From the IMG/VR virus record IMGVR_UViG_3300042385_000896, positions 1-64,000 of that record: DNA of 64,000 nucleotides, one strand, 5' to 3'. The notes below the pieces were generated by a model. It was given only the letters and a program-made list of their open reading frames with translations, did no database searches and was not told the origin of the DNA. Source of the DNA: a virus. A program made the translations under genes and the position numbers. Shown here piece after piece: positions 36,583-45,227 of this stretch; positions within the stretch are counted from its first letter, which is position 1, and each line of letters opens with the position of its first letter.

Positions 36583-37045
36583 AGATTTATATGGAAATAA
36601 ATTTTCTCTACCTGAGGAGGTTGTAAGTTATTTACAACAGTGTCATGATGCCGCGGGAGGTGCTGACGAAAGTGTTGAGGGTTATAAGAGAAACAAAGAA
36701 CTAAGAGATAGTCGTGAAGTTACATATCAACAATTAAAACGAATGAAAAATTGGTTTGATAAGTTTGAGGGTGACGAAAATGATTTATCTTATATTTTAA
36801 ATGGGGGTCATTATGTTAAAAATTGGGTTCACAACACCTTAACTTCAATGAGAGATAATGTACACAATACTAAAAAGAATAAATCTGAGGTTTTACCTAA
36901 TCAATTTATTCAGCCACATGAGAAGAATGACATGACAACGATTAATAGACCTAGTAAAAGTCACAAATCAACCGTTGATAAATATGACACTGCTATCATG
37001 GAAAATTTAACTAGAATAAACGATTTAATTAAAAAAATAATATAA
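36575..37045 (+). CDS. Hypothetical phage protein
   Basis: This 156-residue protein has a helical N-terminal half containing FSLPEEVVSYLQQCHDAAGG and YQQLKRMKNWFDKFEG, then a charged C-terminal half. The 8-base overlap with the upstream gene and the 1-base gap to the next fit an operon. No catalytic motif seen; family unknown to me. Confidence 0.6.
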   Translation: MNKDLYGNKFSLPEEVVSYLQQCHDAAGGADESVEGYKRNKELRDSREVTYQQLKRMKNWFDKFEGDENDLSYILNGGHYVKNWVHNTLTSMRDNVHNTKKNKSEVLPNQFIQPHEKNDMTTINRPSKSHKSTVDKYDTAIMENLTRINDLIKKII

Positions 37046-37046
37046 T

Positions 37047-37340
37047 ATGCCAACAACAGAACCAATTAGTTTCGAGCAACCTAAAAATGATTTATCATCA
37101 ATTGCTGAGATGGAGAGAGCAAAATTATTCCCAAAGAATGATTATAAACCAACAAACCAATATTCTGCGGTTAATCCTGACGCTATTGCCGATGGAGATG
37201 CTCAAGGTAAAGGTACTGGAGGATTTTTAGATGTTTATAATCAAGGTGCGGGAGCAATCCAAGACATTTTAGAGAGAAAGGCCGAGGTAGTTATTAATGA
37301 ATTTAAACCCAACTCACCGTATACTACACCAAGTGCATAA
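37047..37340 (+). CDS. Small hypothetical phage protein
   Basis: This 97-residue protein has low-complexity ends (MPTTEPISFEQPKNDLSS; NEFKPNSPYTTPSA) and a Gly/Ala-rich centre (GKGTGGFLDVYNQGAGAI). It is probably a structural or scaffolding accessory, but nothing in the sequence decides this. The TAATG-type junction with the next gene (stop overlapping ATG by 1 base) supports real translation. Confidence 0.55.
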   Translation: MPTTEPISFEQPKNDLSSIAEMERAKLFPKNDYKPTNQYSAVNPDAIADGDAQGKGTGGFLDVYNQGAGAIQDILERKAEVVINEFKPNSPYTTPSA

Positions 37341-37774
37341 TGAAACTTTACAACACAGTTAAATCTCTTATTTTAGAAGTAGCGTCGATTGACTCAATCG
37401 TTGATGCTATAAAAAAAAGAAATAAGATAGTAATTTACTATGATGGTGATGAGCCAGGTGGTAGAGGGTTAAGAGAAATCGAACCTGTTTGTCTTGGGTA
37501 TAGTAAGTCAGATAATCCTGTTTTAAGAGCTTGGGATAATGAAGGGTCTTCTCATACCGCGTATAAAGGCGAACAACCTTTACCTGGGTGGAGATTATTC
37601 AGAGTTGATAAAATATTATCATTTAAACCAACGGGAGAAAATTTTGATTCATCTAAACCAGGATATAATCCATCAGGGGACAAAAGTATGAATAGAGTTA
37701 TTATTAACGCAGTGTTTAATCAACAACCAACGGAACCAACGGAACCAACGGAACCAACGGAACCAATACAATAA
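37340..37774 (+). CDS. WYL-like domain protein without a DNA-binding domain
   Basis: Residues 15-95 match the WYL fold pattern: DAIKKRNKIVIYYDGDEPGG, LREIEPVCLGYSKSDNPVLR, PGWRLFRVDKILSFKPTG. WYL domains are Sm-like ligand- or nucleic-acid-binding modules, usually fused to an HTH in regulators; no HTH is present here. The N-terminus MKLYNTVKSLILEVAS resembles the short LxE-ending peptides of other virion-region proteins in this window. The C-terminus is a 9-bp repeat encoding PTEPTEPTEPTEP. A structural or regulatory role is open. Confidence 0.65.
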   Translation: MKLYNTVKSLILEVASIDSIVDAIKKRNKIVIYYDGDEPGGRGLREIEPVCLGYSKSDNPVLRAWDNEGSSHTAYKGEQPLPGWRLFRVDKILSFKPTGENFDSSKPGYNPSGDKSMNRVIINAVFNQQPTEPTEPTEPTEPIQ

Positions 37775-37781
37775 TTAAGAT

Positions 37782-38366
37782 ATGACAAACGAAAACGACT
37801 TAATACAAAAATTAATGGTATCTAAGGCTATTATGGATAAACATAATAATACCCCAAGAGCGGGTAATAATTTAAATATGACAAGTCCAATGGTTCAGGA
37901 TTACGAAGCCCCACAAGCCAAGTATAACTTACCACAAGAATTTATGCAGGAATCTGTAACTCAATCAGTTCCTTCAACACAACAACCAATAACCAAAGAT
38001 AGGGTTATGTCATCTAAATTACCTGATGAGATTAAAAGGTTAATGATAGAACATCCAATCAATCAACCAAACTCAATGGCAGGACCTTCATTATCTAATG
38101 ATTTGATTGATAAAGCCGCAAGATTGATGAATGTTGACGCTAAAGGAACTCCAAGAGGACCTCAACCAAAAAGAGTTACCGAACAATCAATACCGACTCA
38201 AGATTTGTCAAGTTTAAAAGAATTGTTAAGAGAAGTTGTTGAAGAGGTTTTATTAGAAAATGGATTAATCGCCGAATCAACCCAAAAATCAAATGAAGTA
38301 TTTTCTTTTAAGGTAGGTAAGCATATATTTGAAGGTAAGGTTACTAAGATAAAAAAAATATCTTAA
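37782..38366 (+). CDS. Hypothetical phage protein with amphipathic helix
   Basis: This 194-residue protein has a disordered, Gln/Asn/Pro-rich N-terminal 90 residues, a segment SLSNDLIDKAARLMNVDAKG, and a helix LSSLKELLREVVEEVLLENG near 143-165, followed by a small beta-strand end (VFSFKVGKHIFEGKVTKIKK). The helix resembles the peptides preceding candidate prohead-protease sites elsewhere in the window. It is the last gene before a strong terminator. Function unknown. Confidence 0.58.
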   Translation: MTNENDLIQKLMVSKAIMDKHNNTPRAGNNLNMTSPMVQDYEAPQAKYNLPQEFMQESVTQSVPSTQQPITKDRVMSSKLPDEIKRLMIEHPINQPNSMAGPSLSNDLIDKAARLMNVDAKGTPRGPQPKRVTEQSIPTQDLSSLKELLREVVEEVLLENGLIAESTQKSNEVFSFKVGKHIFEGKVTKIKKIS

Positions 38367-38385
38367 AAACAAGTTTACTCTAAAG

Positions 38386-38416
38386 AAAACCCCCCTCATA
38401 ACTATGTGGGGGTTTT
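38386..38416 (+). terminator. Intrinsic terminator
   Basis: The hairpin AAAACCCCC ... CATA AC TATG ... GGGGGTTTT is followed by T-rich sequence, ending the operon that begins at 35746. About 60 AT-rich bases then lead to the next gene. Confidence 0.85.
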
Positions 38417-38478
38417 TTATTTTATAAGGTTGATATTCTATTATTTTCTTATTATATTTTCTAAGACAATTTTATATT

Positions 38479-39699
38479 ATGAAAGAAAAAATTAATGTTT
38501 TAGTACTACCAAGTGATAAAAGTGGTGTTGGGAAATTTCGTTCTATCGACCCTCACGTACATTTACAAAATTTATATCCTGACGACTTCCATTTAGACAT
38601 TGACTACGAACCAAAAATCAATGACCCAAATTATTGGAAAAAATATCAAATCGTTCACGTACATAGAAATATTGGTAGTAATTACGACAATACTCCACTA
38701 ATCATTAGAAAGTTAAAATCACTAGGAATTATCGTTATTGTTGACATTGATGATTATTGGTTACCAACAAAAGAACATCCTATTCATCAAATAATTGTTC
38801 AACAAAAAATTAACGAAAAAATTGTTGCAAACTTAAAAGAAGCTGATTATGTTACAACAACAACAGATATTTTTGCAAATGAAATTAGAAGGTTTAATAA
38901 AAATGTTGTTGTATTCCCCAATGCAATTAACCCAAAAGAACCTCAATTCAATCAACCAACCGTTGAATCAGATAGAATTAGAGTTGGGTGGTTAGGTGGC
39001 TCATCTCACTTACATGATTTAATGTTACTACAAGGGTTCACTCAAAGAAATGGTAAGGACATTAATGACAAAATTCAATATGTTATTTGTGGGTTTGATA
39101 CTCGTGGTACTGTTACTGAGATTAATCCACAAACGGGGGAACAAAAACGTAGAGACATTTTACCTCACGAAACTGTGTGGGCAAAATATGAAGAGATTTT
39201 TACAAACAATTATAATTTAGTTGATGAGGATTATAAAAAATTCTTAATGGAATATAAAGAACAAGATTATGTTTCAAATAAAGAATTACCTTATCTTAGA
39301 GTTTGGACAAAACCTGTTACCACATATGCAATGAATTATTCTAAATTTGATATTTCATTAGCTCCAATCAAAAATCACGTCTTTAATAGAATGAAATCTC
39401 AGTTAAAAGTTATTGAAGCAGGATTTTATAAGAAAGCGTTAATCGCGTCTGAAATAGGTCCATATACAATCGACTTGAAACATTGTATGAAGAATGGTAA
39501 CTTTGTTGATGGTAATGCTTTATTAGTCGGTGAGCAAAGAAATCATAGTGATTGGTCGAAACACATCAAAAAGTTAGTTCAAAACCCTAATTTGATTACA
39601 GATATGGGAGAAAGATTATATGAAACGGTTAAAGACAAATACGATTTAAATACCGTAACAAAAAATAGAGCAGAATTTTATAAATCATTAATTAAATAA
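38479..39699 (+). CDS. GT4-like glycosyltransferase
   Basis: This 406-residue GT-B type protein has VLVLPSDKSGVGKFRSIDP at the N-terminus, IVIVDIDDYWLPTKEHPIH (an acidic motif common in phage-encoded GT4-like proteins), VVVFPNAINP, then IRVGWLGGSSHLHDL at the start of the C-terminal half, and KSQLKVIEAGFYKKALIASE as the E-x7-E region. It opens the second sugar locus after a terminator and an AT-rich gap, 2 bases before the nucleotidyltransferase gene. Acceptor unknown. Confidence 0.8.
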   Translation: MKEKINVLVLPSDKSGVGKFRSIDPHVHLQNLYPDDFHLDIDYEPKINDPNYWKKYQIVHVHRNIGSNYDNTPLIIRKLKSLGIIVIVDIDDYWLPTKEHPIHQIIVQQKINEKIVANLKEADYVTTTTDIFANEIRRFNKNVVVFPNAINPKEPQFNQPTVESDRIRVGWLGGSSHLHDLMLLQGFTQRNGKDINDKIQYVICGFDTRGTVTEINPQTGEQKRRDILPHETVWAKYEEIFTNNYNLVDEDYKKFLMEYKEQDYVSNKELPYLRVWTKPVTTYAMNYSKFDISLAPIKNHVFNRMKSQLKVIEAGFYKKALIASEIGPYTIDLKHCMKNGNFVDGNALLVGEQRNHSDWSKHIKKLVQNPNLITDMGERLYETVKDKYDLNTVTKNRAEFYKSLIK

Positions 39700-39700
39700 T

Positions 39701-40159
39701 ATGTATAATAAAAAAGGTAAAGTTGGGTTCACCGCAGGTAATTTTGATTTATTACACCCAGGTTATATTTACACTTTTGAAGCGGCAAAAGAAAAGTGTG
39801 ATTACTTTATGGTCTTTTTACAAAGAGACCCGTCTGAGACAAGATTTACAAAGTATAAACCAGTCGTTCCATTATATGAAAGATATAAAACTTTAATGTC
39901 AATAAAGTATGTTGATGAAGTTGTGACATATCAAACTGAAGAGGATTTAATAAAACTTATTGAGTTTTATAAACCTGATGTTAGAATTTTAGGTGACGAT
40001 TATATTGGTAAGAGGTTTACTGGAGACCATCTACCAATTGAGGTAGTTTACACCACAAGGTCTCACAATTGGTCAACAACTAAAATCAAAGATTTAATCA
40101 CAATACAAACATTGAAACAAAACCCTGAAATTTTAAAAAATTTAGAGACAAATGATTAA
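39701..40159 (+). CDS. Cytidylyltransferase-like nucleotidyltransferase (TagD/RfaE2-type)
   Basis: This 152-residue protein has GFTAGNFDLLHPGYIYTFEA, the counterpart of the GxFDxxHxGH nucleotide site. The pattern YVDEVV ... RILGDDYIGKRF ... VEVVYTTRSHNWSTTKIK matches glycerol-3-phosphate cytidylyltransferases better than the HldE adenylyltransferase domain; the final STTK replaces the usual ISTTxIK motif. The second His of HxGH is Tyr here (HPGY). It would activate a phosphorylated sugar or polyol for the neighbouring transferases. It overlaps the exonuclease gene by 8 bases. Confidence 0.78.
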   Translation: MYNKKGKVGFTAGNFDLLHPGYIYTFEAAKEKCDYFMVFLQRDPSETRFTKYKPVVPLYERYKTLMSIKYVDEVVTYQTEEDLIKLIEFYKPDVRILGDDYIGKRFTGDHLPIEVVYTTRSHNWSTTKIKDLITIQTLKQNPEILKNLETND

Positions 40160-40871
40160 AATACCTATTACTAAAATTTTGTTTCTTGATATAGAAACAG
40201 TTGGGATTGAAAAAGACTTCGATACTTGTGTTGAAAAACGTCCTGAAATTGCACATCAATTCGATAAGTATTTCGATTGGTTTTTAAAACGATTCCCTGA
40301 AGACGCAATTAAAGGGGAAAACGAAGATGAAAGAAAAAATATTATATTCTCAACAAGAACCGCGCTGGTACCCGAATTTGCAAAGATTGTATGTGTTAGT
40401 GTTGCCTTTGTTATGGATAATGGTGAAGTTAAAAAACAAACGTTTTCTGGTGATGATGAGGAACAATTATTACGTGATTGTCAGAAATTATTGGACCGTT
40501 GTGGAAGATTGGATTTCTTTCTGTGTGGGCATAATCTAAAGAATTTTGATATTCCAATGATGGCTAAAAGAATGATTATTAATGGATTACTTCCACCATC
40601 AATTTTACCGTCATACGATACAAAACCATGGGAAATTAAAGCCATCGACACTAAAGAAATTTGGCAATATGGTGCTTATACGGCGATTGGTTCATTAGAT
40701 TTAATGTGTACCTCAATGGAGATTCCATCACCAAAAGAAGGTGAAATCACAGGAGATAAAGTACATAATTCATATTGGAACCATGGTAAATTAAAAGAAA
40801 TCTCAGAATACTGTGAACGAGACGTTAACGTATTAATTGAGGTGATAAAAAAATTAAAAGAACTTAAATAA
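40152..40871 (+). CDS. DEDDy-type 3'-5' exonuclease (PolB-exonuclease-like)
   Basis: This 239-residue protein has the three Exo motifs: ILFLDIETVG at 8-17 (Exo I), FLCGHNLKNFDIPMMAKR near 126 (Exo II) and ISEYCERDVNVLIEVI near 218 (Exo III, the conserved Tyr-x3-Asp arrangement). It matches the family of predicted PolB-like exonucleases encoded alone by bacteria and phages. DNA replication or repair proofreading is the expected role. It lies between sugar genes and dUTPase, so this operon mixes nucleotide and glycan functions. Confidence 0.85.
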   Translation: MIKIPITKILFLDIETVGIEKDFDTCVEKRPEIAHQFDKYFDWFLKRFPEDAIKGENEDERKNIIFSTRTALVPEFAKIVCVSVAFVMDNGEVKKQTFSGDDEEQLLRDCQKLLDRCGRLDFFLCGHNLKNFDIPMMAKRMIINGLLPPSILPSYDTKPWEIKAIDTKEIWQYGAYTAIGSLDLMCTSMEIPSPKEGEITGDKVHNSYWNHGKLKEISEYCERDVNVLIEVIKKLKELK

Positions 40872-41473
40872 TGTCAGAAGAAATAGATTTAGATTTTTTA
40901 AAGAAAAAAGCCGAAGAGCTAAAATCAATACTATCAATGTCAGAAAACAATGATATTGATTATAATCAAATCCTTGAGGAGTTTGGTGTTGATGTTAAAC
41001 AATTAGAAGTTGATATGAAAAACTATAAAGCTCAGTTAGAATTAGGTTTTAATAAACTACATCTTGATGCCGTAACCCCAAGTTATAACTACCCAAGTGA
41101 TTCTGGATTTGATTTATACTCAGTTGAAGATATTACAATTGAGGGACTTGGTAGAGGTTTAGTTCCGACAGGATTATCATTTGACATTAAAGATGGATAT
41201 GAAATTCAAGTTAGGTCTAAAAGTGGGTTAGCCATTAATCAAGGTTTAATGTGTTTAAACTCTCCAGGAACGGTAGATAATGGATATACAGGTGAAGTAA
41301 AAGTAATTATATTTAATACAAATAAAGAACCTTTTACAATTACTAAAGGTATGAAAGTTGCTCAAGCAGTTTTATGTCCCGTAGTTAATGGTGGTTGGGT
41401 TTATTTGGATGAGAGAAATGAAGTAACAAAAAAAGACCGTAATAGTAACGGATTCGGTTCAACAGGAATTTAA
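40871..41473 (+). CDS. dut: dUTP diphosphatase
   Basis: All five trimeric dUTPase motifs are present: PSDSGFDLYS (1), VRSKSGLAINQG (2), PGTVDNGYTGEVKVIIFN (3), MKVAQAVLCPV (4) and the C-terminal NSNGFGSTG (5). The enzyme hydrolyses dUTP to dUMP, lowering uracil incorporation. A 60-residue charged N-terminal extension (SEEIDLDFLKKKAEEL) precedes the catalytic core and is unusual for the family; its role is unknown. Its start overlaps the exonuclease stop by 1 base. Confidence 0.95.
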   Translation: MSEEIDLDFLKKKAEELKSILSMSENNDIDYNQILEEFGVDVKQLEVDMKNYKAQLELGFNKLHLDAVTPSYNYPSDSGFDLYSVEDITIEGLGRGLVPTGLSFDIKDGYEIQVRSKSGLAINQGLMCLNSPGTVDNGYTGEVKVIIFNTNKEPFTITKGMKVAQAVLCPVVNGGWVYLDERNEVTKKDRNSNGFGSTGI

Positions 41474-41474
41474 T

Positions 41475-42974
41475 ATGATAACAATAATTTATTCAACCCA
41501 TAAAGACGAAACTTATAATAACAAATTTAAACAACATTTGTTACAAACTGTTGGATTAAAACATGTTCAGATTTTAGAGTTTCAGAACAATAATCAATAC
41601 AGTTTGGCTGAGGTATATAACAAAGGTATATCACAATCAATTTATGATATTGTGGTTTGTTGTCATAACGACATCAAATTAGAAAATAATTGGGGTAAGA
41701 AATTATTTAAAGATTTCGAAAATAACCCTGATTACGGAATCATTGGGAAGGCAGGGTCAACATATTTTCCTGAATCAGGAGTCTATTGGGAACGAATGGC
41801 TCAAACAATGGTTGGTCATGTATATCACCAACCTGAGGGTCGTAAAAAATGGGTTAATAAGTATTCCGCAAAATTAGATGAATTAACACCAGTAGTGACT
41901 ATTGATGGTTTATTCATTTCATTCGATAAAACAAAAATAAAACATAATTTTAATGAGACTATTGGTAAGTTTCATTTTTATGACCACCCATTCTGTTTAA
42001 GTAATTATTTAGACGGGGTAAAAATTGGGGTTACATTTTCTTTTGATATTACCCACCAATCAGTTGGACGACCAAATGAGGAATTTTTTGAAAGTAAAAC
42101 TAAATTTTTAGAGAAGTTCTCGTCTAAATTGCCATTAGACTTAAAACCAAACAGTATTTACGTTCCTAAAATAAACGAAAAACCAACTAAAAATATTGGT
42201 AAAGTTTCGGTAATTATACCAACAAAAGATAAGTTCGAATTAATAAGTGAATGTATTCTATCTTTTTACGAACATTGTAACCCTAATTTATTTGACATTT
42301 TTATCGCCGACACTGGGTCAACTGATGAAAATAAAGAAAAACTTAAATCATTTATTTCTGATTATAATAATATTAAATTAATTGAATATGATTATTATAA
42401 TTTTGCAAAAATTAATAATGATGTGGTTAAAAACCATCTAAATAACACTCACGAATATTTGTTATTTTGTAATAATGATATTAAATTATTAAACAACGTT
42501 ATTTATGGTATGTTAAAAATATTCAAAACAACTCCAAAAGTTGGTACTGTCGGTTGTCGTCTACATTATTTAGATAATACCGTACAACATGATGGTATGG
42601 TAATTTATATTCATAACAATATAATACAATTAACACATTCGGGATTAAAAGGATATTATACTTATACACCATCAATAAAAAAAGTATTGGGGTCTACTGC
42701 AGCTCTATTAATGATTAATAAAACCATATTTGAAAAGTGTGGTTATTTTAACGAAAATTATCAAACTTGTTTAGAGGATGCGGAATTAAACATCAAATGT
42801 CTTTCATTAGGTCTAAATAATTATTATGACGGTAATTTAGTTGCTTATCACTATGAGAGTCAAACCAGAGGAGATAATGATGATAATTACCGTCAAGATT
42901 ACATTAACACTTTTTATCCTTTTATGATTAAAAACGAAAACAATATTAAACCTTTTATATTTAAATTAAACTAA
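41475..42974 (+). CDS. Two-domain GT2 glycosyltransferase
   Basis: Residues 1 to about 230 form a GT-A-like domain (ITIIYSTHKDETYNNKFKQH, DIVVCCHNDIKLENNWG with the acidic NDI site). Residues about 237-499 are a standard GT2 domain: VSVIIPTKDKFELISECILS, IADTGSTDENKEKL, YLLFCNNDIKLLN (DxD equivalent), NENYQTCLEDAELNIKCLSL (ED acid-base motif). The tandem architecture recalls bifunctional glycan-extending enzymes. It overlaps the aminotransferase gene by 1 base. Confidence 0.82.
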   Translation: MITIIYSTHKDETYNNKFKQHLLQTVGLKHVQILEFQNNNQYSLAEVYNKGISQSIYDIVVCCHNDIKLENNWGKKLFKDFENNPDYGIIGKAGSTYFPESGVYWERMAQTMVGHVYHQPEGRKKWVNKYSAKLDELTPVVTIDGLFISFDKTKIKHNFNETIGKFHFYDHPFCLSNYLDGVKIGVTFSFDITHQSVGRPNEEFFESKTKFLEKFSSKLPLDLKPNSIYVPKINEKPTKNIGKVSVIIPTKDKFELISECILSFYEHCNPNLFDIFIADTGSTDENKEKLKSFISDYNNIKLIEYDYYNFAKINNDVVKNHLNNTHEYLLFCNNDIKLLNNVIYGMLKIFKTTPKVGTVGCRLHYLDNTVQHDGMVIYIHNNIIQLTHSGLKGYYTYTPSIKKVLGSTAALLMINKTIFEKCGYFNENYQTCLEDAELNIKCLSLGLNNYYDGNLVAYHYESQTRGDNDDNYRQDYINTFYPFMIKNENNIKPFIFKLN

Positions 42975-43603
42975 TGGCACAAGGAATTTACCAAATAACA
43001 GAAAATTTTGAAACTAAACTATCCGAATATACAGGTGCGAAGTACGTTGTAACAGTGGATAATCAAAGTAACGCATTATTCTTATCACTAATGTATGAGA
43101 ATATTAAAGGTATGGAAATTGAGATTCCATCCAGAACATACCCATCGGTACCATGTGAGATTATTCATGCGGGAGGTAAGGTTAAATTTACCCCTGTTGA
43201 GGGTAAAACTATAAAAGGTGCGTACCAGTTGTCCCCAACAAAAGTTTGGGATTCGGCACTTAGGTTTACTAGTAATATGTACATACCTAACACTCATATG
43301 TGTATCTCATTCACAGGACCATACAAACACTTTAAACTGTCTAAGGGTGGTGCAATTTTAACAGACGACTATGATGCGTATCTTTGGTTCAAACGAGCAA
43401 GATATAGTGGGAGAAGAGAATGTTCATACCATGACGACCATTTTGATATGTTAGGTTGGAATTTTTATATGATGCCCGAATTAGCCGCGAGAGGTTATTT
43501 ATTAATGAATCAGTTCTATAATATGGATGGGACTCCAAAACATAATGAGGATTTAGAATTACCTTATCCAGATTTATCAAATTTTAAAATATATCAACAA
43601 TGA
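42974..43603 (+). CDS. Minimal DegT/DnrJ/EryC1-type sugar aminotransferase
   Basis: This 209-residue protein matches the large PLP domain of sugar aminotransferases: AKYVVTVDNQSNALFLSL, VWDSALRF (Asp contacting the PLP ring), ISFTGPYKHFKLSKGGAILT (region of the Schiff-base Lys), and MLGWNFYMMPELAARGYLLM. Typical members have about 370 residues, and the C-terminal domain is missing. The gene ends cleanly and overlaps the methyltransferase gene by 4 bases, so it looks like a genuine short form. It may make an amino sugar or act as a non-catalytic homologue. Confidence 0.75.
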   Translation: MAQGIYQITENFETKLSEYTGAKYVVTVDNQSNALFLSLMYENIKGMEIEIPSRTYPSVPCEIIHAGGKVKFTPVEGKTIKGAYQLSPTKVWDSALRFTSNMYIPNTHMCISFTGPYKHFKLSKGGAILTDDYDAYLWFKRARYSGRRECSYHDDHFDMLGWNFYMMPELAARGYLLMNQFYNMDGTPKHNEDLELPYPDLSNFKIYQQ

Positions 43604-44217
43604 AAAATTACAAATTTACAGAAGAATGGTTTACCAACGATGGGTTATCCGTATTAAATAATTTAGACCCAACAAAAGAAATTCATATCCTTGAGATAGG
43701 TTGTTTTGAGGGTAAATCCACTATTTGGTTTTTAGATAATATTTTACAAAACGACAAATCAACGATAACTTGTGTCGACCCATGGACTAATTTTAGTCAA
43801 GATAATAATAGTTTAAATTCTTACTTTAAAGATAACGCTGAATGGTTATTAAGTGAAAGAAAAACTAAAGAAATGTTTTTACATAATATTAATGAAAGTA
43901 CAAACGCCAATAAGGTAATCGTTAGGGAAGGTCTTTCAAATAAAGTCTTACCATTTTTAATTACTGAAGGAAAAATGTACGATATAATTTTTATTGACGG
44001 TAATCATACCGCACCATATGTTATGATGGATGCGATTATGTCATGGGAATTATTAAATGATAATGGTATTATTATTTTTGACGATTACTTATGGGAAATG
44101 AGTCGGCCAACAAACTTAAGACCGAAAGAATCTGTAGACTATTTTATGTTAACCTTTTCTGACTATATTACCGAATTACATTCAAATTACCGTAAAATAA
44201 TTAAAAAAATAAAATAA
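43600..44217 (+). CDS. Class I SAM-dependent methyltransferase
   Basis: This 205-residue protein has ILEIGCFEGKSTIWFLDNIL as motif I (E-x-G-x-x-x-G), ITCVDPW as motif II, and YDIIFIDGNHTAPYVMMDAI, the motif of the Methyltransf_24-like group, followed by GIIIFDDYLW. It directly follows the short aminotransferase and probably modifies the same sugar. No plausible transmembrane segment. Confidence 0.83.
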   Translation: MKNYKFTEEWFTNDGLSVLNNLDPTKEIHILEIGCFEGKSTIWFLDNILQNDKSTITCVDPWTNFSQDNNSLNSYFKDNAEWLLSERKTKEMFLHNINESTNANKVIVREGLSNKVLPFLITEGKMYDIIFIDGNHTAPYVMMDAIMSWELLNDNGIIIFDDYLWEMSRPTNLRPKESVDYFMLTFSDYITELHSNYRKIIKKIK

Positions 44218-44304
44218 AAAAATCGAGAATAGGTACAGGTGAGTTTGGAAGGAAAGTGAGTAATAATCTTTCTTTACTGTCTATAAAAATTAATTAAAAT
44301 AACT
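44218..44304 (+). other. Unassigned 87-bp intergenic segment
   Basis: This gap interrupts an otherwise overlapping operon. It contains GGTACAGGTGAG, GGAAGGAAAGTGAG and CTTTCTTTACTG, with a possible weak stem (GAAAG/CTTTC) but no T-rich terminator and no TATTTATA or TAnnTTTG element. It might be a processing site or a remnant. Confidence 0.3.
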
Positions 44305-44862
44305 ATGTTTTATACTAAAGAAGAATTAAAATTAATTGGATTTAAATCAATTGGGGAAAATGTTTTGATTTCAAACAAATGTTCAATTTACAATCCACGG
44401 AACATATCGATAGGTAACAATGTTAGAATTGATGATTTTTGTGTGATTAGCGCTGGTGAAGGTGGAATTAAAATAGGTAACTATGTTCACATTGCCGTTT
44501 TTTGTAGTTTAATCGGGAACGGTAAAATAACACTTGACGATTTTTCAGGATTATCATCAAGAGTATCAATATACAGTTCAACTGATGATTATAGTGGTAA
44601 TTTTTTAACAAATCCAACAGTAAGTAAAGAATACACTAATGTTATATCAGGTGATGTTAGGTTAGGTAAACACGTTATTGTTGGTGCGGGGAGTGTGATA
44701 TTACCAAATGTTAATATTGATGACCATAGTTCTGTTGGTTCGTTATCATTAGTGACTAAAGATGTTGAAAAGTCTAAAATTGTTGTTGGTATACCATCTA
44801 AGGTCATAAAAAATAGAGAAAATAATTTATACAGTTTAGAATGCGAGTTTCTGAAAAAATAA
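44305..44862 (+). CDS. Left-handed beta-helix acyltransferase (hexapeptide repeat)
   Basis: This 185-residue protein has repeated hexapeptides such as ISIGNNVRIDDFCVIS, IKIGNYVHIAVFCSLIG, VRLGKHVIVGAGSVILPNVN and the typical end GIPSKVIKNRE. Sugar O- or N-acetyltransferases of this fold transfer acyl groups from CoA or ACP donors. Location after a sugar aminotransferase suggests N-acylation of an amino sugar. The 3' end overlaps the MaoC-like gene by 22 bases. Confidence 0.85.
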   Translation: MFYTKEELKLIGFKSIGENVLISNKCSIYNPRNISIGNNVRIDDFCVISAGEGGIKIGNYVHIAVFCSLIGNGKITLDDFSGLSSRVSIYSSTDDYSGNFLTNPTVSKEYTNVISGDVRLGKHVIVGAGSVILPNVNIDDHSSVGSLSLVTKDVEKSKIVVGIPSKVIKNRENNLYSLECEFLKK

Positions 44863-45209
44863 CTATAACAGATAAAATGGTGAGGGATTTTTCCGAACTG
44901 TCTGGAGATAAAAATCCAATCCACTTAGATGATGAGTATTCCAAAAATAGTATATTTGGAAAAAGAATTGCACATGGAATGTTATTATCTTCCTTTTTTT
45001 CTAAGATAATTGCAACCTATTACCCTGGTGAAGGTTCAATATATTTAAAACAAGATTTAAATTTTAAAAACCCTTGTTACATTAATGATGAGATTGAAAT
45101 TGTGATTGAGTTAGACAAAAAAGAAAATAATAAGTATTTTTTAAAAACAAAAATAATAAGAGACGATGTAGAAATTATTGATGGTAATGCGATAGTTTTA
45201 AAAAAATAA
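44841..45209 (+). CDS. MaoC-like hot-dog hydratase
   Basis: This 122-residue single hot-dog domain has the R-specific enoyl-CoA hydratase signature DFSELSGDKNPIHLDDEY with the catalytic Asp and His, and FGKRIAHGMLLSSFFSKI. Such enzymes hydrate trans-2-enoyl-CoA to 3-hydroxyacyl-CoA. It is rare among phage genes. Its overlap with the hexapeptide acyltransferase suggests that it shapes the acyl donor, for example a 3-hydroxyacyl group, or has been recruited as a sugar dehydratase. Both are inferences. Confidence 0.82.
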   Translation: MRVSEKITITDKMVRDFSELSGDKNPIHLDDEYSKNSIFGKRIAHGMLLSSFFSKIIATYYPGEGSIYLKQDLNFKNPCYINDEIEIVIELDKKENNKYFLKTKIIRDDVEIIDGNAIVLKK

Positions 45210-45227
45210 AGTAAAAACTAAATAATC

